In this document: positions 33,007-44,856 of the stretch, piece by piece
Position numbering within the stretch: the stretch's first letter is position 1
How the letters are laid out: each line of letters opens with the position of its first letter
Assembly (NCBI GenBank): GCA_900553815.1
Contig: USEY01000022.1
Coordinates: 1 to 45,114 of the forward strand
DNA length: 45,114 nt
Direction of reading: 5' to 3'
Source: an uncultured Bacteroides sp.
GTDB lineage: Bacteria; Bacteroidota; Bacteroidia; Bacteroidales; Bacteroidaceae
Position numbers and translations under genes: made by a program
The notes under the pieces: generated by a model
Databases searched by the model: none
What the model saw: the letters and a program-made list of their open reading frames with translations, nothing else
Told to the model about the DNA's origin: nothing

Positions 33007-34369
33007 GAAAAAACATATTGTACAAAAGTACGGTGTAAATGCATGTCGTTTCCTGCTGGGTGCCGTATTTGTCTTCTCTGGTTTCGTGAAGGCAATCGAC
33101 CCTTATGGCTCCTTCTATAAGTTGCAGGATTATTTGACAGCCTTTGGTCTGATATCCTGGTTCCCCGATGGTTTGCTGATGTTGGGCGGCATTGTTCTGG
33201 CTGCGCTGGAGTTTAGTGTGGGTATGTTTTTATGCATAGGTATCCGTACCAAGTTCTCCACTTTCCTGGCCTTGTTGCTCATGTGTTTCATGACGCCGCT
33301 GACGTTTTATTTGGCGTTGGCCAATCCTGTTTCCGATTGCGGCTGTTTTGGTGATGCACTGGTGTTGACCAATTGGGAAACGTTTGGCAAGAACATTGTG
33401 TTGCTGGCGGCAGCTGTAGTTGTGTCCAGGTGGCGCAGGCTTATAGTTCGTTTTGTCTCGCTCAAGATGGAGTGGACCATGTCGCTCTATACGTTCTTGT
33501 TCATCTTTTCCCTGTCGTTCTATTGTCTGAACAATTTGCCGATATTTGATTTCCGTCCCTATAAGATTGGTGTTAACATCCGCGAAGGCATGGAAGTGCC
33601 TCCCGGTGCACAACCCAGTGTCTACGAGAGTCGGTTTGTGCTTGAAAAAGACGGCGTGCGCAAAGAGATCACGCTCGACAATTATCCGGACAGTACCTGG
33701 ACTTTCATAGAGACCCATACGGTGCTGAAGCAGAAAGGATATGAACCGCCTATCCACGATTTCTGCATGCAGCGGCTAGAAACGGGCGAAGACATTACTG
33801 ACAGTATCTTGTCGGACAAGGGATATACTTTCCTGTTGGTTGCCCATCAGATAGAACAGGCCGATGATGGCTATATTGACTTGATAAACGAAATCTATGA
33901 TTATAGCGTGGAGAACGGTTACGGCTTTGTGGCCTTGACGGCTTCGTCGGAGGAATCTGTGGAGTTGTGGCGTGACATGACCGGTGCCGAATATCCTTTC
34001 TGCCAGATGGATGATATTACGCTGAAAACCATTATCCGCTCTAATCCGGGATTGTTGCTGATTAAGGATGGCACTATCCTGAACAAATGGAGTGACGGCA
34101 ATCTGCCCGATGAATATGTTCTGTCGGGCAGGCTGGAAGACTTGCCGCTTGGCATGCAGAAGCCTGTTAATCGCTGGGAGATTATGGGCTATGTGATGTT
34201 GTGGTTCCTTGTACCGTTGTTGCTGGTGATTGGCGTAGATATACTGATTGTCAGACGGCGCGAACGGAAGCGTGCGGCACGCAAGCTGGCTGCCTCGAAA
34301 GCTTCGCAGGCAGAGCAGACTGCTCAGCCGACTGATGCTCCGCAGACTGAAAATAAGAATTTAGAATGA
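32996..34369 (+). CDS. DoxX/MauE-like membrane protein (BT_3928 family), 457 aa
   Basis: The N-terminal region has four helices (about 15-30, 55-80, 84-105, 122-142) of the DoxX/MauE redox-associated type, with ANPVSDCGCFGDAL (CxC pair) between the third and fourth. A fifth helix lies near 162-178, a periplasmic domain of about 200 residues resembles a thioredoxin-like fold without an obvious CxxC, and a final helix (about 396-416) precedes a basic, Ala/Gln-rich tail. The start must be TTG at 32996, because no ATG or GTG appears before the first membrane segment. It overlaps DUF1599 by 11 nt. It is probably involved in envelope thiol/redox handling; partner unknown. Confidence 0.82.
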   Translation: METKKKHIVQKYGVNACRFLLGAVFVFSGFVKAIDPYGSFYKLQDYLTAFGLISWFPDGLLMLGGIVLAALEFSVGMFLCIGIRTKFSTFLALLLMCFMTPLTFYLALANPVSDCGCFGDALVLTNWETFGKNIVLLAAAVVVSRWRRLIVRFVSLKMEWTMSLYTFLFIFSLSFYCLNNLPIFDFRPYKIGVNIREGMEVPPGAQPSVYESRFVLEKDGVRKEITLDNYPDSTWTFIETHTVLKQKGYEPPIHDFCMQRLETGEDITDSILSDKGYTFLLVAHQIEQADDGYIDLINEIYDYSVENGYGFVALTASSEESVELWRDMTGAEYPFCQMDDITLKTIIRSNPGLLLIKDGTILNKWSDGNLPDEYVLSGRLEDLPLGMQKPVNRWEIMGYVMLWFLVPLLLVIGVDILIVRRRERKRAARKLAASKASQAEQTAQPTDAPQTENKNLE

Positions 34370-34405
34370 ACATTATATTTTAACCCTTTTAAAATTTAAA
34401 ACAAA

Positions 34406-35161
34406 ATGAGAAAGAACATTGTTGCAGGAAACTGGAAAATGAACAAGACCCTTCAAGAGGGTATTGCTTTGGCAAAAGAGTTGAACGAAATGCTGGCTAA
34501 CGAAAAGCCTAATTGCGATGTAATCATCTGCACTCCGTTCATTCACCTGGCATCTGTTACTCCGCTGGTTGACGCTGCCAAAATTGGTGTTGGTGCTGAG
34601 AACTGCGCTGACAAGGAATCAGGTGCTTACACTGGTGAAGTATCTGCCGCTATGGTAGCTTCTACTGGTGCAAAGTATGTTATCCTGGGTCACTCAGAGC
34701 GTCGTGCATACTATCATGAAACAGTAGAAATCCTGGAAGAGAAAGTTAAACTGGCTTTGGCTAACGGCTTGACTCCTATCTTCTGCATCGGTGAAGTATT
34801 GGAAGAGCGTGAGGCTAACAAGCAGAACGAAGTAGTTGCAGCTCAGCTGGCTTCTGTCTTCTCTCTGTCTGCTGAAGACTTTTCTAAGATTATCCTGGCT
34901 TACGAACCCGTTTGGGCTATCGGTACAGGCAAGACTGCTACTCCCGAGCAGGCACAGGAAATCCACGCATTTATCCGTTCTACTGTTGCTGCCAAGTATG
35001 GTGCAGAAGTTGCTGACAACTGCTCTATCCTTTACGGTGGTAGCTGCAAGCCTTCTAATGCAAAGGAATTGTTCGCCAATCCCGATGTTGATGGTGGCTT
35101 GATTGGTGGTGCTGCTCTGAAGGCTGCCGATTTCAAGGGTATCATTGACGCTTTCAATTAA
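34406..35161 (+). CDS. tpiA: Triosephosphate isomerase
   Basis: A 251-residue glycolytic enzyme interconverting dihydroxyacetone phosphate and glyceraldehyde 3-phosphate. Active-site residues are Lys11 (GNWKMN), His96 (ILGHSERR) and Glu167 ([12 protein letters not shown], loop 6). Codon choice is more biased (GCT, GTT, AAG, CTG) than in neighbours, as expected for high expression. The leader just upstream is almost purely A/T with no Shine-Dalgarno site, a feature of highly expressed Bacteroides genes. A hairpin terminator follows. Confidence 0.97.
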   Translation: MRKNIVAGNWKMNKTLQEGIALAKELNEMLANEKPNCDVIICTPFIHLASVTPLVDAAKIGVGAENCADKESGAYTGEVSAAMVASTGAKYVILGHSERRAYYHETVEILEEKVKLALANGLTPIFCIGEVLEEREANKQNEVVAAQLASVFSLSAEDFSKIILAYEPVWAIGTGKTATPEQAQEIHAFIRSTVAAKYGAEVADNCSILYGGSCKPSNAKELFANPDVDGGLIGGAALKAADFKGIIDAFN

Positions 35162-35186
35162 TCAGATAGCGGTCATAGCAATAAAA

Positions 35187-35245
35187 GAAGAAAGGGTTGC
35201 CAGTGTGGATATTTTCCATGCGCTCCGACAGCCCTTTCTTCCTTT
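35187..35245 (+). terminator. Probable terminator after tpiA
   Basis: GAAGAAAGGGTTG (35187-35199) pairs with CAGCCCTTTCTTC (35229-35241) with one wobble. The loop is long (29 nt) and the T-run short (CTTTG), so efficiency is uncertain. Confidence 0.65.
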
Positions 35246-35375
35246 GCAACAAAACACAACGACAGGCGTTTGCCGGGGCCGACTGCGTTAATGGTGGCTT
35301 TCTGGTCCATACATCGGTTTTGTTGCTGGTTAATAAATAGATTGAATTACAGGATTTAGACTTATCACACGGATT

Positions 35376-35834
35376 ATGAAGAAACGACTCAGTCTGCTTT
35401 TTGTTCTATGTATAGCCTCTTTCGCTCTTGTAAATGCTCAAACCAACATTGTGGAGAGCCTGGAGCGCAATGTTCCCGGTCAGGGAAAAGTCAGTATCCA
35501 TCAGGACGCGCGTATAGCTGACCTGATAGGTTCCAAGTCTGAGTCTTCTGCTACGGAAGAAAAGTTCATAAAGAGCTCTGGTTACAGAGTGCAACTTTAT
35601 GCGGGCAACAATACCCGCCAGGCCAAGAACGAAGCACACAATGTGGCTTCGCGTGTGAAGGAGTATTTTCCGGAACTGACCATCTATACTTTCTTCAATC
35701 CGCCCCGTTGGCTGTGCCGGGTAGGCGACTATCGCAGCATAGAAGAAGCTGATGCCATGATGCGCAAGCTGCGTGCTACGGGAGTCTTCAAGGAAGTGCT
35801 GATAGTACGTGATAATATCAATATTCCGCTGTAA
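35376..35834 (+). CDS. Secreted SPOR-domain protein
   Basis: A 152-residue protein with a signal peptide (about 1-21, LVNA before QTN), a short linker and a C-terminal SPOR domain at about 68-145: SGYRVQLYAGNNTRQAKNEAHNV, then PPRWLCRVGDYRSIEEADAMMRKLRA. SPOR domains bind denuded peptidoglycan glycans at the division septum. The protein is therefore probably periplasmic or outer-membrane associated and septal. It sits between tpiA and folE in the same orientation. Confidence 0.92.
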   Translation: MKKRLSLLFVLCIASFALVNAQTNIVESLERNVPGQGKVSIHQDARIADLIGSKSESSATEEKFIKSSGYRVQLYAGNNTRQAKNEAHNVASRVKEYFPELTIYTFFNPPRWLCRVGDYRSIEEADAMMRKLRATGVFKEVLIVRDNINIPL

Positions 35835-35940
35835 TCAGTCAGATTGGGTCGTGTAGTTTTTCATACCCTTTTTTGCTGAAGGAAGCGAAGAAGGAAAGGT
35901 GAGAAACGAATCATTTAAACATTAATAGGAAATCAGAATC

Positions 35941-36537
35941 ATGTTGGGAAAAGAAGAAATAAATTCTCCTGCATTGGATGAATTGAAAACACATTATGGA
36001 CGTATCATAACGCTGCTGGGTGAGGATGTAAATCGCGAAGGACTGTTGAAAACTCCCGAACGGGTGGCAAAAGCCATGCTTACGCTGACGCAAGGCTACC
36101 GTATGGACCCGCACGAAGTACTCCGCTCGGCCAAGTTCAAGGAAGAATACAGCCAGATGGTGATTGTGAAAGACATTGATTTCTTCTCGCTTTGTGAGCA
36201 TCACATGCTGCCGTTCTATGGCAAGGCTCACGTGGCTTACATTCCTAACGGATACATAACGGGGTTGAGCAAGATTGCCCGTGTGGTCGACATTTTTTCG
36301 CATCGTTTGCAGGTACAGGAGCGCATGACGTTGCAGATAAAGGAGTGCATACAGGAAACGCTGAACCCTCTGGGCGTGATGGTAGTGGTAGAGGCCAAAC
36401 ACATGTGCATGCAGATGCGCGGTGTAGAGAAACAGAATGCCATAACCACGACTTCCGACTTTACAGGTGCTTTCAACCAGGCCAAGACACGTGAGGAGTT
36501 CATGAATCTCATTCAGCATGGTACTCCGGGCTTTTAA
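35941..36537 (+). CDS. folE: GTP cyclohydrolase I
   Basis: A 198-residue enzyme catalysing the first step of folate synthesis, GTP to dihydroneopterin triphosphate. Zinc and catalytic residues are visible in [20 protein letters not shown] (Cys85, His87 and His88) and [11 protein letters not shown] (Cys156). The [15 protein letters not shown] start motif is also typical. The length is normal. A terminator follows at 36614. Confidence 0.96.
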   Translation: MLGKEEINSPALDELKTHYGRIITLLGEDVNREGLLKTPERVAKAMLTLTQGYRMDPHEVLRSAKFKEEYSQMVIVKDIDFFSLCEHHMLPFYGKAHVAYIPNGYITGLSKIARVVDIFSHRLQVQERMTLQIKECIQETLNPLGVMVVVEAKHMCMQMRGVEKQNAITTTSDFTGAFNQAKTREEFMNLIQHGTPGF

Positions 36538-36613
36538 AAAGGATGCTTGAATGGCAACAACCTGTATCAATATTGCCCATCTTGCTTGTTCCCTGATATA
36601 AGGGAGGATAATT

Positions 36614-36658
36614 CCTGTGCGACTGATTCTGAAGACGGTGTCGTGCAGGATTTTTTTT
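36614..36658 (+). terminator. Intrinsic terminator after folE
   Basis: CCTGTGCGAC (36614-36623) pairs fully with GTCGTGCAGG (36640-36649), counting two G-T wobbles, followed by an A and eight Ts (36651-36658). The GH51 gene starts 30 bp later. Confidence 0.85.
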
Positions 36659-36687
36659 AGATGTGCGTTTATTAGAATCGAATACCT

Positions 36688-38649
36688 ATGAAACAACTTA
36701 TTACTTCTCTATTATTTTCGTCGGCCCTGCTGGGAGTAACCAGTGGACAGGCACAGCAGGTGATGACGGTCGACGTTTCCAACCCTGTGGCAGCTATTCA
36801 GCCTACCATGTACGGGGTTTTCTTTGAAGATATTAATTTTGGTGCCGATGGAGGATTGTATGCCGAGCTGGTAAAGAACCGGTCTTTTGAATTTCCGCAA
36901 CCTTTTGTCGGTTGGGTACCGTTTGGCAATGTCACGGTGAAGGATGAAAATCCGTGTTTCGAACGCAATCCACACTATGTGCGTATTGTCAACGACGGTC
37001 GTCGCCTGCGTGCCGGCATTGATAATGAAGGTTACCGCGGCATCGGACTGAAGGCTGGTGAATCTTATCGCTTTTCTGCTTACGTTCGTACGAGTGCTGC
37101 CAAACCGATGAAGTTGTCTGTGGAGCTTGTTGACTCTGACGGCAAGAATCCCTTGCGCAAGGAACTGGAAGTGTCTGGTTCGGAATGGACCAAGCTGACT
37201 GCCGTCTTGAAGTCGCCTTTCACAGATGCCCATTCTCGCTTGCGTGTAGTATTGCTCACTGAGGGTGAGGTAGATATGGACCACATTTCGCTCTTCCCCG
37301 TCAATACTTGGAAGCAGCGCGAAAACGGCCTGCGTGCCGACTTGGTGCAGGCTCTCTATGACTTGAATCCGGGTGTATTCCGTTTTCCCGGTGGCTGTAT
37401 CATAGAAGGAAATACGTTGGCTACCCGCTATCAGTGGAAGAATTCGGTAGGGCCGGTAGAAAATCGTCCGTTGAACGAAAATCGTTGGAACTATACCTTT
37501 ACTCACAAGGCATTCCCCGACTATTTCCAAAGTCTGGGGCTGGGTTTCTTTGAATATTTTCAGCTGTGCGAGGACATAGGTGCCGAACCCCTGCCGGTGG
37601 TCTGCTGCGGCCTGTCCTGTCAATATGAAAGCAACGAAGTAGTGCCTTTGGACGAGTTGCAACCTTATGTGCAGGATGCGCTCGACCTGATAGAGTTTGC
37701 CAATGGACCTGCTATCTCTACCTGGGGAAAAGTCCGTGCAGATATGGGACATCCCGAACCTTTCAACCTGAAGATGATAGGTGTGGGCAATGAGCAGTGG
37801 GACAAGGTTTATGTAGAGCGTCTGGAAGTCTTTGTGAAGGCCATTCGTGAAAAGTATCCCGATATCAAGATTATAGGTTCTTCGGGCCCCAATGCCGACG
37901 GTGACAAGTTTGACTACTTGTGGCCCGAGATGAAACGCATCGGTGTGGACCTGGTGGATGAACATTACTACATGGCACCGGAATGGTTCCAGAAGAATGC
38001 AGCCCGCTATGACACTTACGACCGCAAAGGTCCCAAGGTGTTTGCAGGTGAGTATGCGGCGCATGATTATTCGACTGACAAGGATAACAACTGGCTGGCA
38101 GCCTTGTCTGAAGCTGCTTTCATGACCGGCTTGGAACGCAATGCTGACGTGGTACATCTGGCTACTTATGCTCCTTTGTTTGCGCATGTGGACGCCTGGC
38201 AGTGGAATCCCGACATGATTTGGTTTGACAATCTGCGTATGATGCGTACTCCTACTTACTACGTGCAACAGCTCTATGGCATGAATGCCGGCACGGATGT
38301 CCTGAACCTCAGGATGGATGGTAAGCCTGTGGCTGGGCAGGACAGTCTGTATGCTACGGCAGCTACCGACAGCCGAACCGGTGAGGTGATTCTGAAGCTT
38401 GTCAATACGGGTAGCAAGGCAGCCGATGTGCAGATAAACTTCCAGGGACTGAAGAAGAAACAGTTGGCCCAGGGTATTTGTATCTATATGCAGAGCGACG
38501 ATCTCAAGCAGAAAAACACCCTGGAAACTGAAAACCTGAGGCCGCAAGTCACTCAGGTACAACCTGCTGACGGACAGTCGCTGCGTATTCAGTTACCCGC
38601 CCGTTACTTCGGCGTCTATCGTTTGCCGCTTACAGCCAAGGGTAAGTAA
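36688..38649 (+). CDS. Secreted GH51 alpha-L-arabinofuranosidase
   Basis: A 653-residue protein with a signal peptide (about 1-22, SGQAQ). A beta-sandwich domain of the CBM4_9 type spans about 60-205 (RIVNDGRRLRAGIDNEGYRGIGLK). The GH51 TIM barrel follows: FRFPGGCIIEG near 231, the acid/base Glu in VGNEQW near 369 and the nucleophile Glu in FAGEYAAHDY near 454. A C-terminal beta domain ends the protein. The family removes terminal arabinofuranose from arabinan, arabinoxylan or arabinogalactan. With the GH2 gene 51 bp downstream it suggests trimming of arabinogalactan-like plant material. No SusC/SusD pair lies in the window. Confidence 0.93.
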   Translation: MKQLITSLLFSSALLGVTSGQAQQVMTVDVSNPVAAIQPTMYGVFFEDINFGADGGLYAELVKNRSFEFPQPFVGWVPFGNVTVKDENPCFERNPHYVRIVNDGRRLRAGIDNEGYRGIGLKAGESYRFSAYVRTSAAKPMKLSVELVDSDGKNPLRKELEVSGSEWTKLTAVLKSPFTDAHSRLRVVLLTEGEVDMDHISLFPVNTWKQRENGLRADLVQALYDLNPGVFRFPGGCIIEGNTLATRYQWKNSVGPVENRPLNENRWNYTFTHKAFPDYFQSLGLGFFEYFQLCEDIGAEPLPVVCCGLSCQYESNEVVPLDELQPYVQDALDLIEFANGPAISTWGKVRADMGHPEPFNLKMIGVGNEQWDKVYVERLEVFVKAIREKYPDIKIIGSSGPNADGDKFDYLWPEMKRIGVDLVDEHYYMAPEWFQKNAARYDTYDRKGPKVFAGEYAAHDYSTDKDNNWLAALSEAAFMTGLERNADVVHLATYAPLFAHVDAWQWNPDMIWFDNLRMMRTPTYYVQQLYGMNAGTDVLNLRMDGKPVAGQDSLYATAATDSRTGEVILKLVNTGSKAADVQINFQGLKKKQLAQGICIYMQSDDLKQKNTLETENLRPQVTQVQPADGQSLRIQLPARYFGVYRLPLTAKGK

Positions 38650-38685
38650 CCCGGTACTGAGATTTGAATCAAATTCAATTAATAG

Positions 38686-41799
<3,114 letters not shown>

Positions 41800-41840
41800 G
41801 CCGTTTGCAGTATTCCGTTTATTCGGATGATATAGAAAAG

Positions 41841-41881
41841 AGAAGGAAATGCTTAGTGAAAACCGGGCATTTCCTTCTTTT
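41841..41881 (+). terminator. Terminator after the GH2 gene, probably bidirectional
   Basis: AGAAGGAAATGC (41841-41852) pairs perfectly with GCATTTCCTTCT (41867-41878), followed by TTT; the opposite strand continues into CTTTTC. It lies 42 bp after the GH2 stop. Confidence 0.9.
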
Positions 41882-41908
41882 GTTTGGTACGGGTGATGAT
41901 GCTTGTTT

Positions 41909-41966
41909 GAAAAAGAAACAGTGGATATCCGCTCCTGGTAATGAGGTTGACGGTTATCCACTGTTT
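41909..41966 (-). terminator. Terminator for the minus-strand lipoprotein gene
   Basis: AAACAGTGGATA (41916-41927) and TATCCACTGTTT (41955-41966) form a 12-bp perfect stem, extended by CCG/CGG beyond one mismatch. On the minus strand the hairpin is followed by CTTTTTC. It lies 62 bp beyond the stop codon of the gene at 42028-43056. Confidence 0.8.
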
Positions 41967-42027
41967 GATGTTTTTATGATAGCTTTTGCTGTACTGCTGA
42001 GATGCCTGATTCTTTTATAAATACCTT

Positions 42028-43056
42028 TTATGGCTTGACTGAGAAGTGGGTGATACACCAAGACATCCAGTCTGTATCGTCTTCTACATCAGTCAGACAG
42101 TCGTAAAGTTTCCATAAATTGTCTATCGTTTCTTTCGACCATTTTTCCTCACTTTCCTTGGCCCTGGTATACATGCTTACAGCTCGGTTGCGCTGCGGAT
42201 TGGATATGGTCCAGTTGAGTTGCCCTGAAGAACACCAGTAAGTCATAGGCAGTATACCTGCGCTAATAGGTGGCGAAAAGGCAGTTGTAGGAAATCCTAT
42301 CCATTGTTCATAGAACATTTGCTCTTGTTCTTTGTTAAAATCGAGGTATATTTGGTTAGTGTTTTCCGATAACCAATAGCGGGCTTTCATCCACAATGTG
42401 AACTCTGCTTCTCCGGCTCGTTGCAGCCACCAGTCAAAGGTACAATCGTCATAGAATTGAATTTTCATGGCAGTTACATTCTCTGCCGCTCTGATGAATA
42501 TGCTGTCCACCATTATATCCACAAAGTCCATTGCGTCTATTGTTTCCCCCTTCCATTCCATTGGATAGGAATATCCGGCAGCAATAGTTACATATTCGGG
42601 ATTGATGAGAAAAACAAACGGTTGTTCCAGCAGTTGTTCTTGAACCACATGACATTCTCCATTCAGCTGTAAAATGCCGCTTTCTTTAGCGTAATACCCT
42701 TTCACATTTATCTCATAGTTGGGCGTTGTATATTTACCTGCCAGATTTAATTCATTCGGTCCGGGTTCTACATCCAATATGAGTTGGGGAGCCAGCATTC
42801 GAGACATGCCATATATGGTTAGTTGCAGTTTGGTACTGTCTTTGTCTACTTGAGCCAAGCTAACATAAGCAGTTGTGTCTTGCCCATTCCACAGGATAGA
42901 CAGGTTATTGTCTTCAGTAGAAAAATGGGTGTCATACAGTTCAGACGTTTTCATTGGAGGAATCCTCTCTTCATCATTGTTGCAGGCTGTAGCTCCCAGT
43001 AGTAGAAGGAAGCAAAACCACAAGGCTGTTTGGATAGTAGCGTTCTTGTTTTTCAT
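42028..43056 (-). CDS. Lipoprotein of unknown function, 342 aa
   Basis: A lipoprotein signal (LLGATACNND, Cys25) is followed by an acidic linker and about 300 residues of beta-rich sequence with many Trp and Tyr. The N-terminal half (about 45-165) reads like strands of a calycin-type or immunoglobulin-like sandwich (LSILWNGQDTTAYVSLAQV). The C-terminal half has YWLSENTNQIYLDF and ends in helices. Several DUF families of Bacteroides surface lipoproteins look like this; I cannot name one with certainty. It is probably displayed at the outer membrane. It has a strong promoter (43079-43108) and its own terminator, so it is a single-gene unit. Confidence 0.8.
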   Translation of the reverse strand: MKNKNATIQTALWFCFLLLLGATACNNDEERIPPMKTSELYDTHFSTEDNNLSILWNGQDTTAYVSLAQVDKDSTKLQLTIYGMSRMLAPQLILDVEPGPNELNLAGKYTTPNYEINVKGYYAKESGILQLNGECHVVQEQLLEQPFVFLINPEYVTIAAGYSYPMEWKGETIDAMDFVDIMVDSIFIRAAENVTAMKIQFYDDCTFDWWLQRAGEAEFTLWMKARYWLSENTNQIYLDFNKEQEQMFYEQWIGFPTTAFSPPISAGILPMTYWCSSGQLNWTISNPQRNRAVSMYTRAKESEEKWSKETIDNLWKLYDCLTDVEDDTDWMSWCITHFSVKP

Positions 43057-43078
43057 ATGCAGCTTTTTGATTGATGCT

Positions 43079-43108
43079 CAAATATATATAAAAAAATCAA
43101 AATGTCAA
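43079..43108 (-). promoter_or_regulatory. Promoter of the lipoprotein gene
   Basis: On the minus strand TTGACA begins at 43108, with a 19-bp spacer to TATATTTG (43086 down to 43079). Both elements are strong. The leader would be about 15 nt. Confidence 0.75.
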
Positions 43109-43186
43109 TAGAGATATGTTTTTTATGGAGTTTGGCTGATGAAAGGGTGGTCGGAGTTATTGAAACAGGCCTTAGGTAGATGTGTA

Positions 43187-44731
43187 TTATGGAATAACCG
43201 CTGATACCCAGTACCCGTTCCCATATCTTGTATGTACCCTTCTGCCCGTCTGTGCCAGCAGACGGCTGAAGGCCATGCACGAGTAGCCCGCCATGGCTGC
43301 CCGATTCTTCTGCTTCAATACGGTATAAATGTCGGCTGCCGACATCAGCCGTGCACCTTGTTCATCAGGCTCTGTAAAGCGGAAACAGGATTCCAGGACT
43401 TCCTCGGCAGGGATGGTACGGTAGAAAGCACGGTTATGTTGCTGTATTTCTGCCTCTTCCTGCTTGTTGAACCAACAGCGTTCACCACCGTCCAATTCTT
43501 CCTTCAGCTGGGCATACAGCTGTGCATGGTCGATGGGCGTGGTGCAGTCAATCTGCTTTTCCACTTCGATGCAGATAAACCGTCGGCTGCCCGAGGCATC
43601 TACCAATAGGTCACGACGGTTGGCTGTACCGATAAACGAAGCAATGCGTGGCAACGGCTCCGTACTGCGTTTATAAGCACGGCGGATGTGCAGGCTCTCC
43701 ATCTGCATCAGGTTCTTCAGCAACGGCATACGGGTGGCAGGCAGGCGATCGAATTCGTCCAGATTGATAAGGCCGTACGATGCCAGCTTGTTTTCGGCTG
43801 AAGTGATGTTGGTCAGGTCGAAGCTTTCAGTAAAGTATTGTCGCAGTTCCTTGGGCAGCAACATGCGGCAGAAGGTAGATTTACCCATACCCTGCACGGT
43901 GCTGACCAGCAGGGGAGCGACGCTGTTGGCACGTTGTTCCTGTCCGTTGTTGTTCATCCATTGTGCCGTAACAGCCAGCATCCAGCGGTGGAAGGAACGC
44001 ACCCACAGGTCGTTGTCAGATACGCGTCTTGCCAGTTCCTTTACACGGTCCTTGCCGTCCCAGCGGGGCAGGCGGTTGAAGTAGTTGGTAAACGGATGGT
44101 AAGCAGGCGCATGCTCCGAGTCGATATATCGTTTGATGTCCACATCCCAACAGTCCACTCCTTCTTCCATGGCAGCCAGCGAGATAGTATGCAGCAGACG
44201 GTCATCAACAGGACGGTAGATCAGCTGATGGGCATCTTCATCCGGCTGTTCCGTATTGAGTATGGCGCATTCCGCCCGGTCAGTCAGCCGGTTGTAGCGG
44301 AAGGTATAGTGCAGTTGCAGGAAGGCGAGCAGGCGACGCATGGTCAGCTGCTGGCGGGTGGGGTTAGACGATTCTTTCACAGCAACATTCTCTTTTTCAG
44401 TTGCTTTTAATTCTGTCTTTTCCTCTCCTTCATGCGTTTCCGCCCATTCCACGACTTCACTCTTGCCGTTCAGCCAGAACTGGAATTCCTTGTTCTTCTT
44501 TTTTATATTATCAGCATTAGCCTGCATGGCTGTGTCCCATGTCAGGCATATATCCAGCTTGTTCCTGCCCATGATGACACTGGCCTCGCCGTCGGGCAGC
44601 ATGGCGCAGATGCGTTGCAGGTTAGATAACAGGTATTCGCAGTTGTTGGGTTCGTACTCGTTACGAACAGGCGCGGCAGGCTTCTTGGATGCGCCGGAGA
44701 GTAGGTGGAGGAAATGTTGGAAGAGATTCAT
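43187..44731 (-). CDS. VapE-like P-loop ATPase with DUF3874 C-terminus
   Basis: A 514-residue cytoplasmic protein. Residues 1-125 are variable and charged. Residues about 128-205 form a helical region, and about 210-390 form the virulence-associated E (PF05272) P-loop domain: FTNYFNRLPRWDGKDRVKEL, Walker A TVQGMGKS (278-285), Walker B LINLDEFD (Asp325, Glu326) and GSRRF (381-385, probable arginine finger). The C-terminal ~115 residues match DUF3874. The first Gly of the Walker A consensus is replaced by Thr278. VapE proteins are phage-satellite and prophage-type primase-helicase relatives; Bacteroides versions occur widely, often as single genes. There is no integrase in view. Strong promoter and an unusual repeat in the leader. 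Confidence 0.87.
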   Translation of the reverse strand: MNLFQHFLHLLSGASKKPAAPVRNEYEPNNCEYLLSNLQRICAMLPDGEASVIMGRNKLDICLTWDTAMQANADNIKKKNKEFQFWLNGKSEVVEWAETHEGEEKTELKATEKENVAVKESSNPTRQQLTMRRLLAFLQLHYTFRYNRLTDRAECAILNTEQPDEDAHQLIYRPVDDRLLHTISLAAMEEGVDCWDVDIKRYIDSEHAPAYHPFTNYFNRLPRWDGKDRVKELARRVSDNDLWVRSFHRWMLAVTAQWMNNNGQEQRANSVAPLLVSTVQGMGKSTFCRMLLPKELRQYFTESFDLTNITSAENKLASYGLINLDEFDRLPATRMPLLKNLMQMESLHIRRAYKRSTEPLPRIASFIGTANRRDLLVDASGSRRFICIEVEKQIDCTTPIDHAQLYAQLKEELDGGERCWFNKQEEAEIQQHNRAFYRTIPAEEVLESCFRFTEPDEQGARLMSAADIYTVLKQKNRAAMAGYSCMAFSRLLAQTGRRVHTRYGNGYWVSAVIP

Positions 44732-44738
44732 GATTTAC

Positions 44739-44754
44739 AGCGGTTAGTGGTTAG
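44739..44754 (+). repeat. Second copy of the 16-bp sequence found at 13942
   Basis: AGCGGTTAGTGGTTAG is identical to 13942-13957. It ends 24 bp before an 8-bp array, as the first copy does (also 24 bp). Here it lies in the leader of the vapE-like gene, 7 bp upstream of its start codon. Confidence 0.85.
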
Positions 44755-44777
44755 TATATTTTGTTCCTTGTTGATTC

Positions 44778-44801
44778 GTTAACTTGTCAACTCGTCAACT
44801 C
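44778..44801 (+). repeat. 8-bp tandem array, three units, GTCAACTC type
   Basis: Units GTTAACTT, GTCAACTC and GTCAACTC lie in the transcribed leader of the minus-strand vapE-like gene, between its promoter and start codon. The period and core match the arrays at 168 and 13982, although relative to the gene the orientation is reversed. Confidence 0.8.
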
Positions 44802-44825
44802 ATTTTGTGTTTTATCGTGTATTCG

Positions 44826-44856
44826 CAAATATACAAAATCCGGTGGCCTTTGTCAA
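44826..44856 (-). promoter_or_regulatory. Promoter of the vapE-like gene
   Basis: On the minus strand TTG (44856-44854, in TTGACA context), a 20-bp spacer and TATATTTG (44833-44826) match the consensus closely. The leader to ATG 44731 is about 85-90 nt and includes the 8-bp array. Confidence 0.77.

Noticed and set aside
36712..38562. Minus-strand open frame of 616 codons opposite the GH51 gene
   Set aside because: A shadow of the GH51 reading frame. The plus strand has an intact signal peptide and catalytic residues. The same reasoning removes the long antisense frames at 10209-11864, 29766-30854 and 38692-40296.
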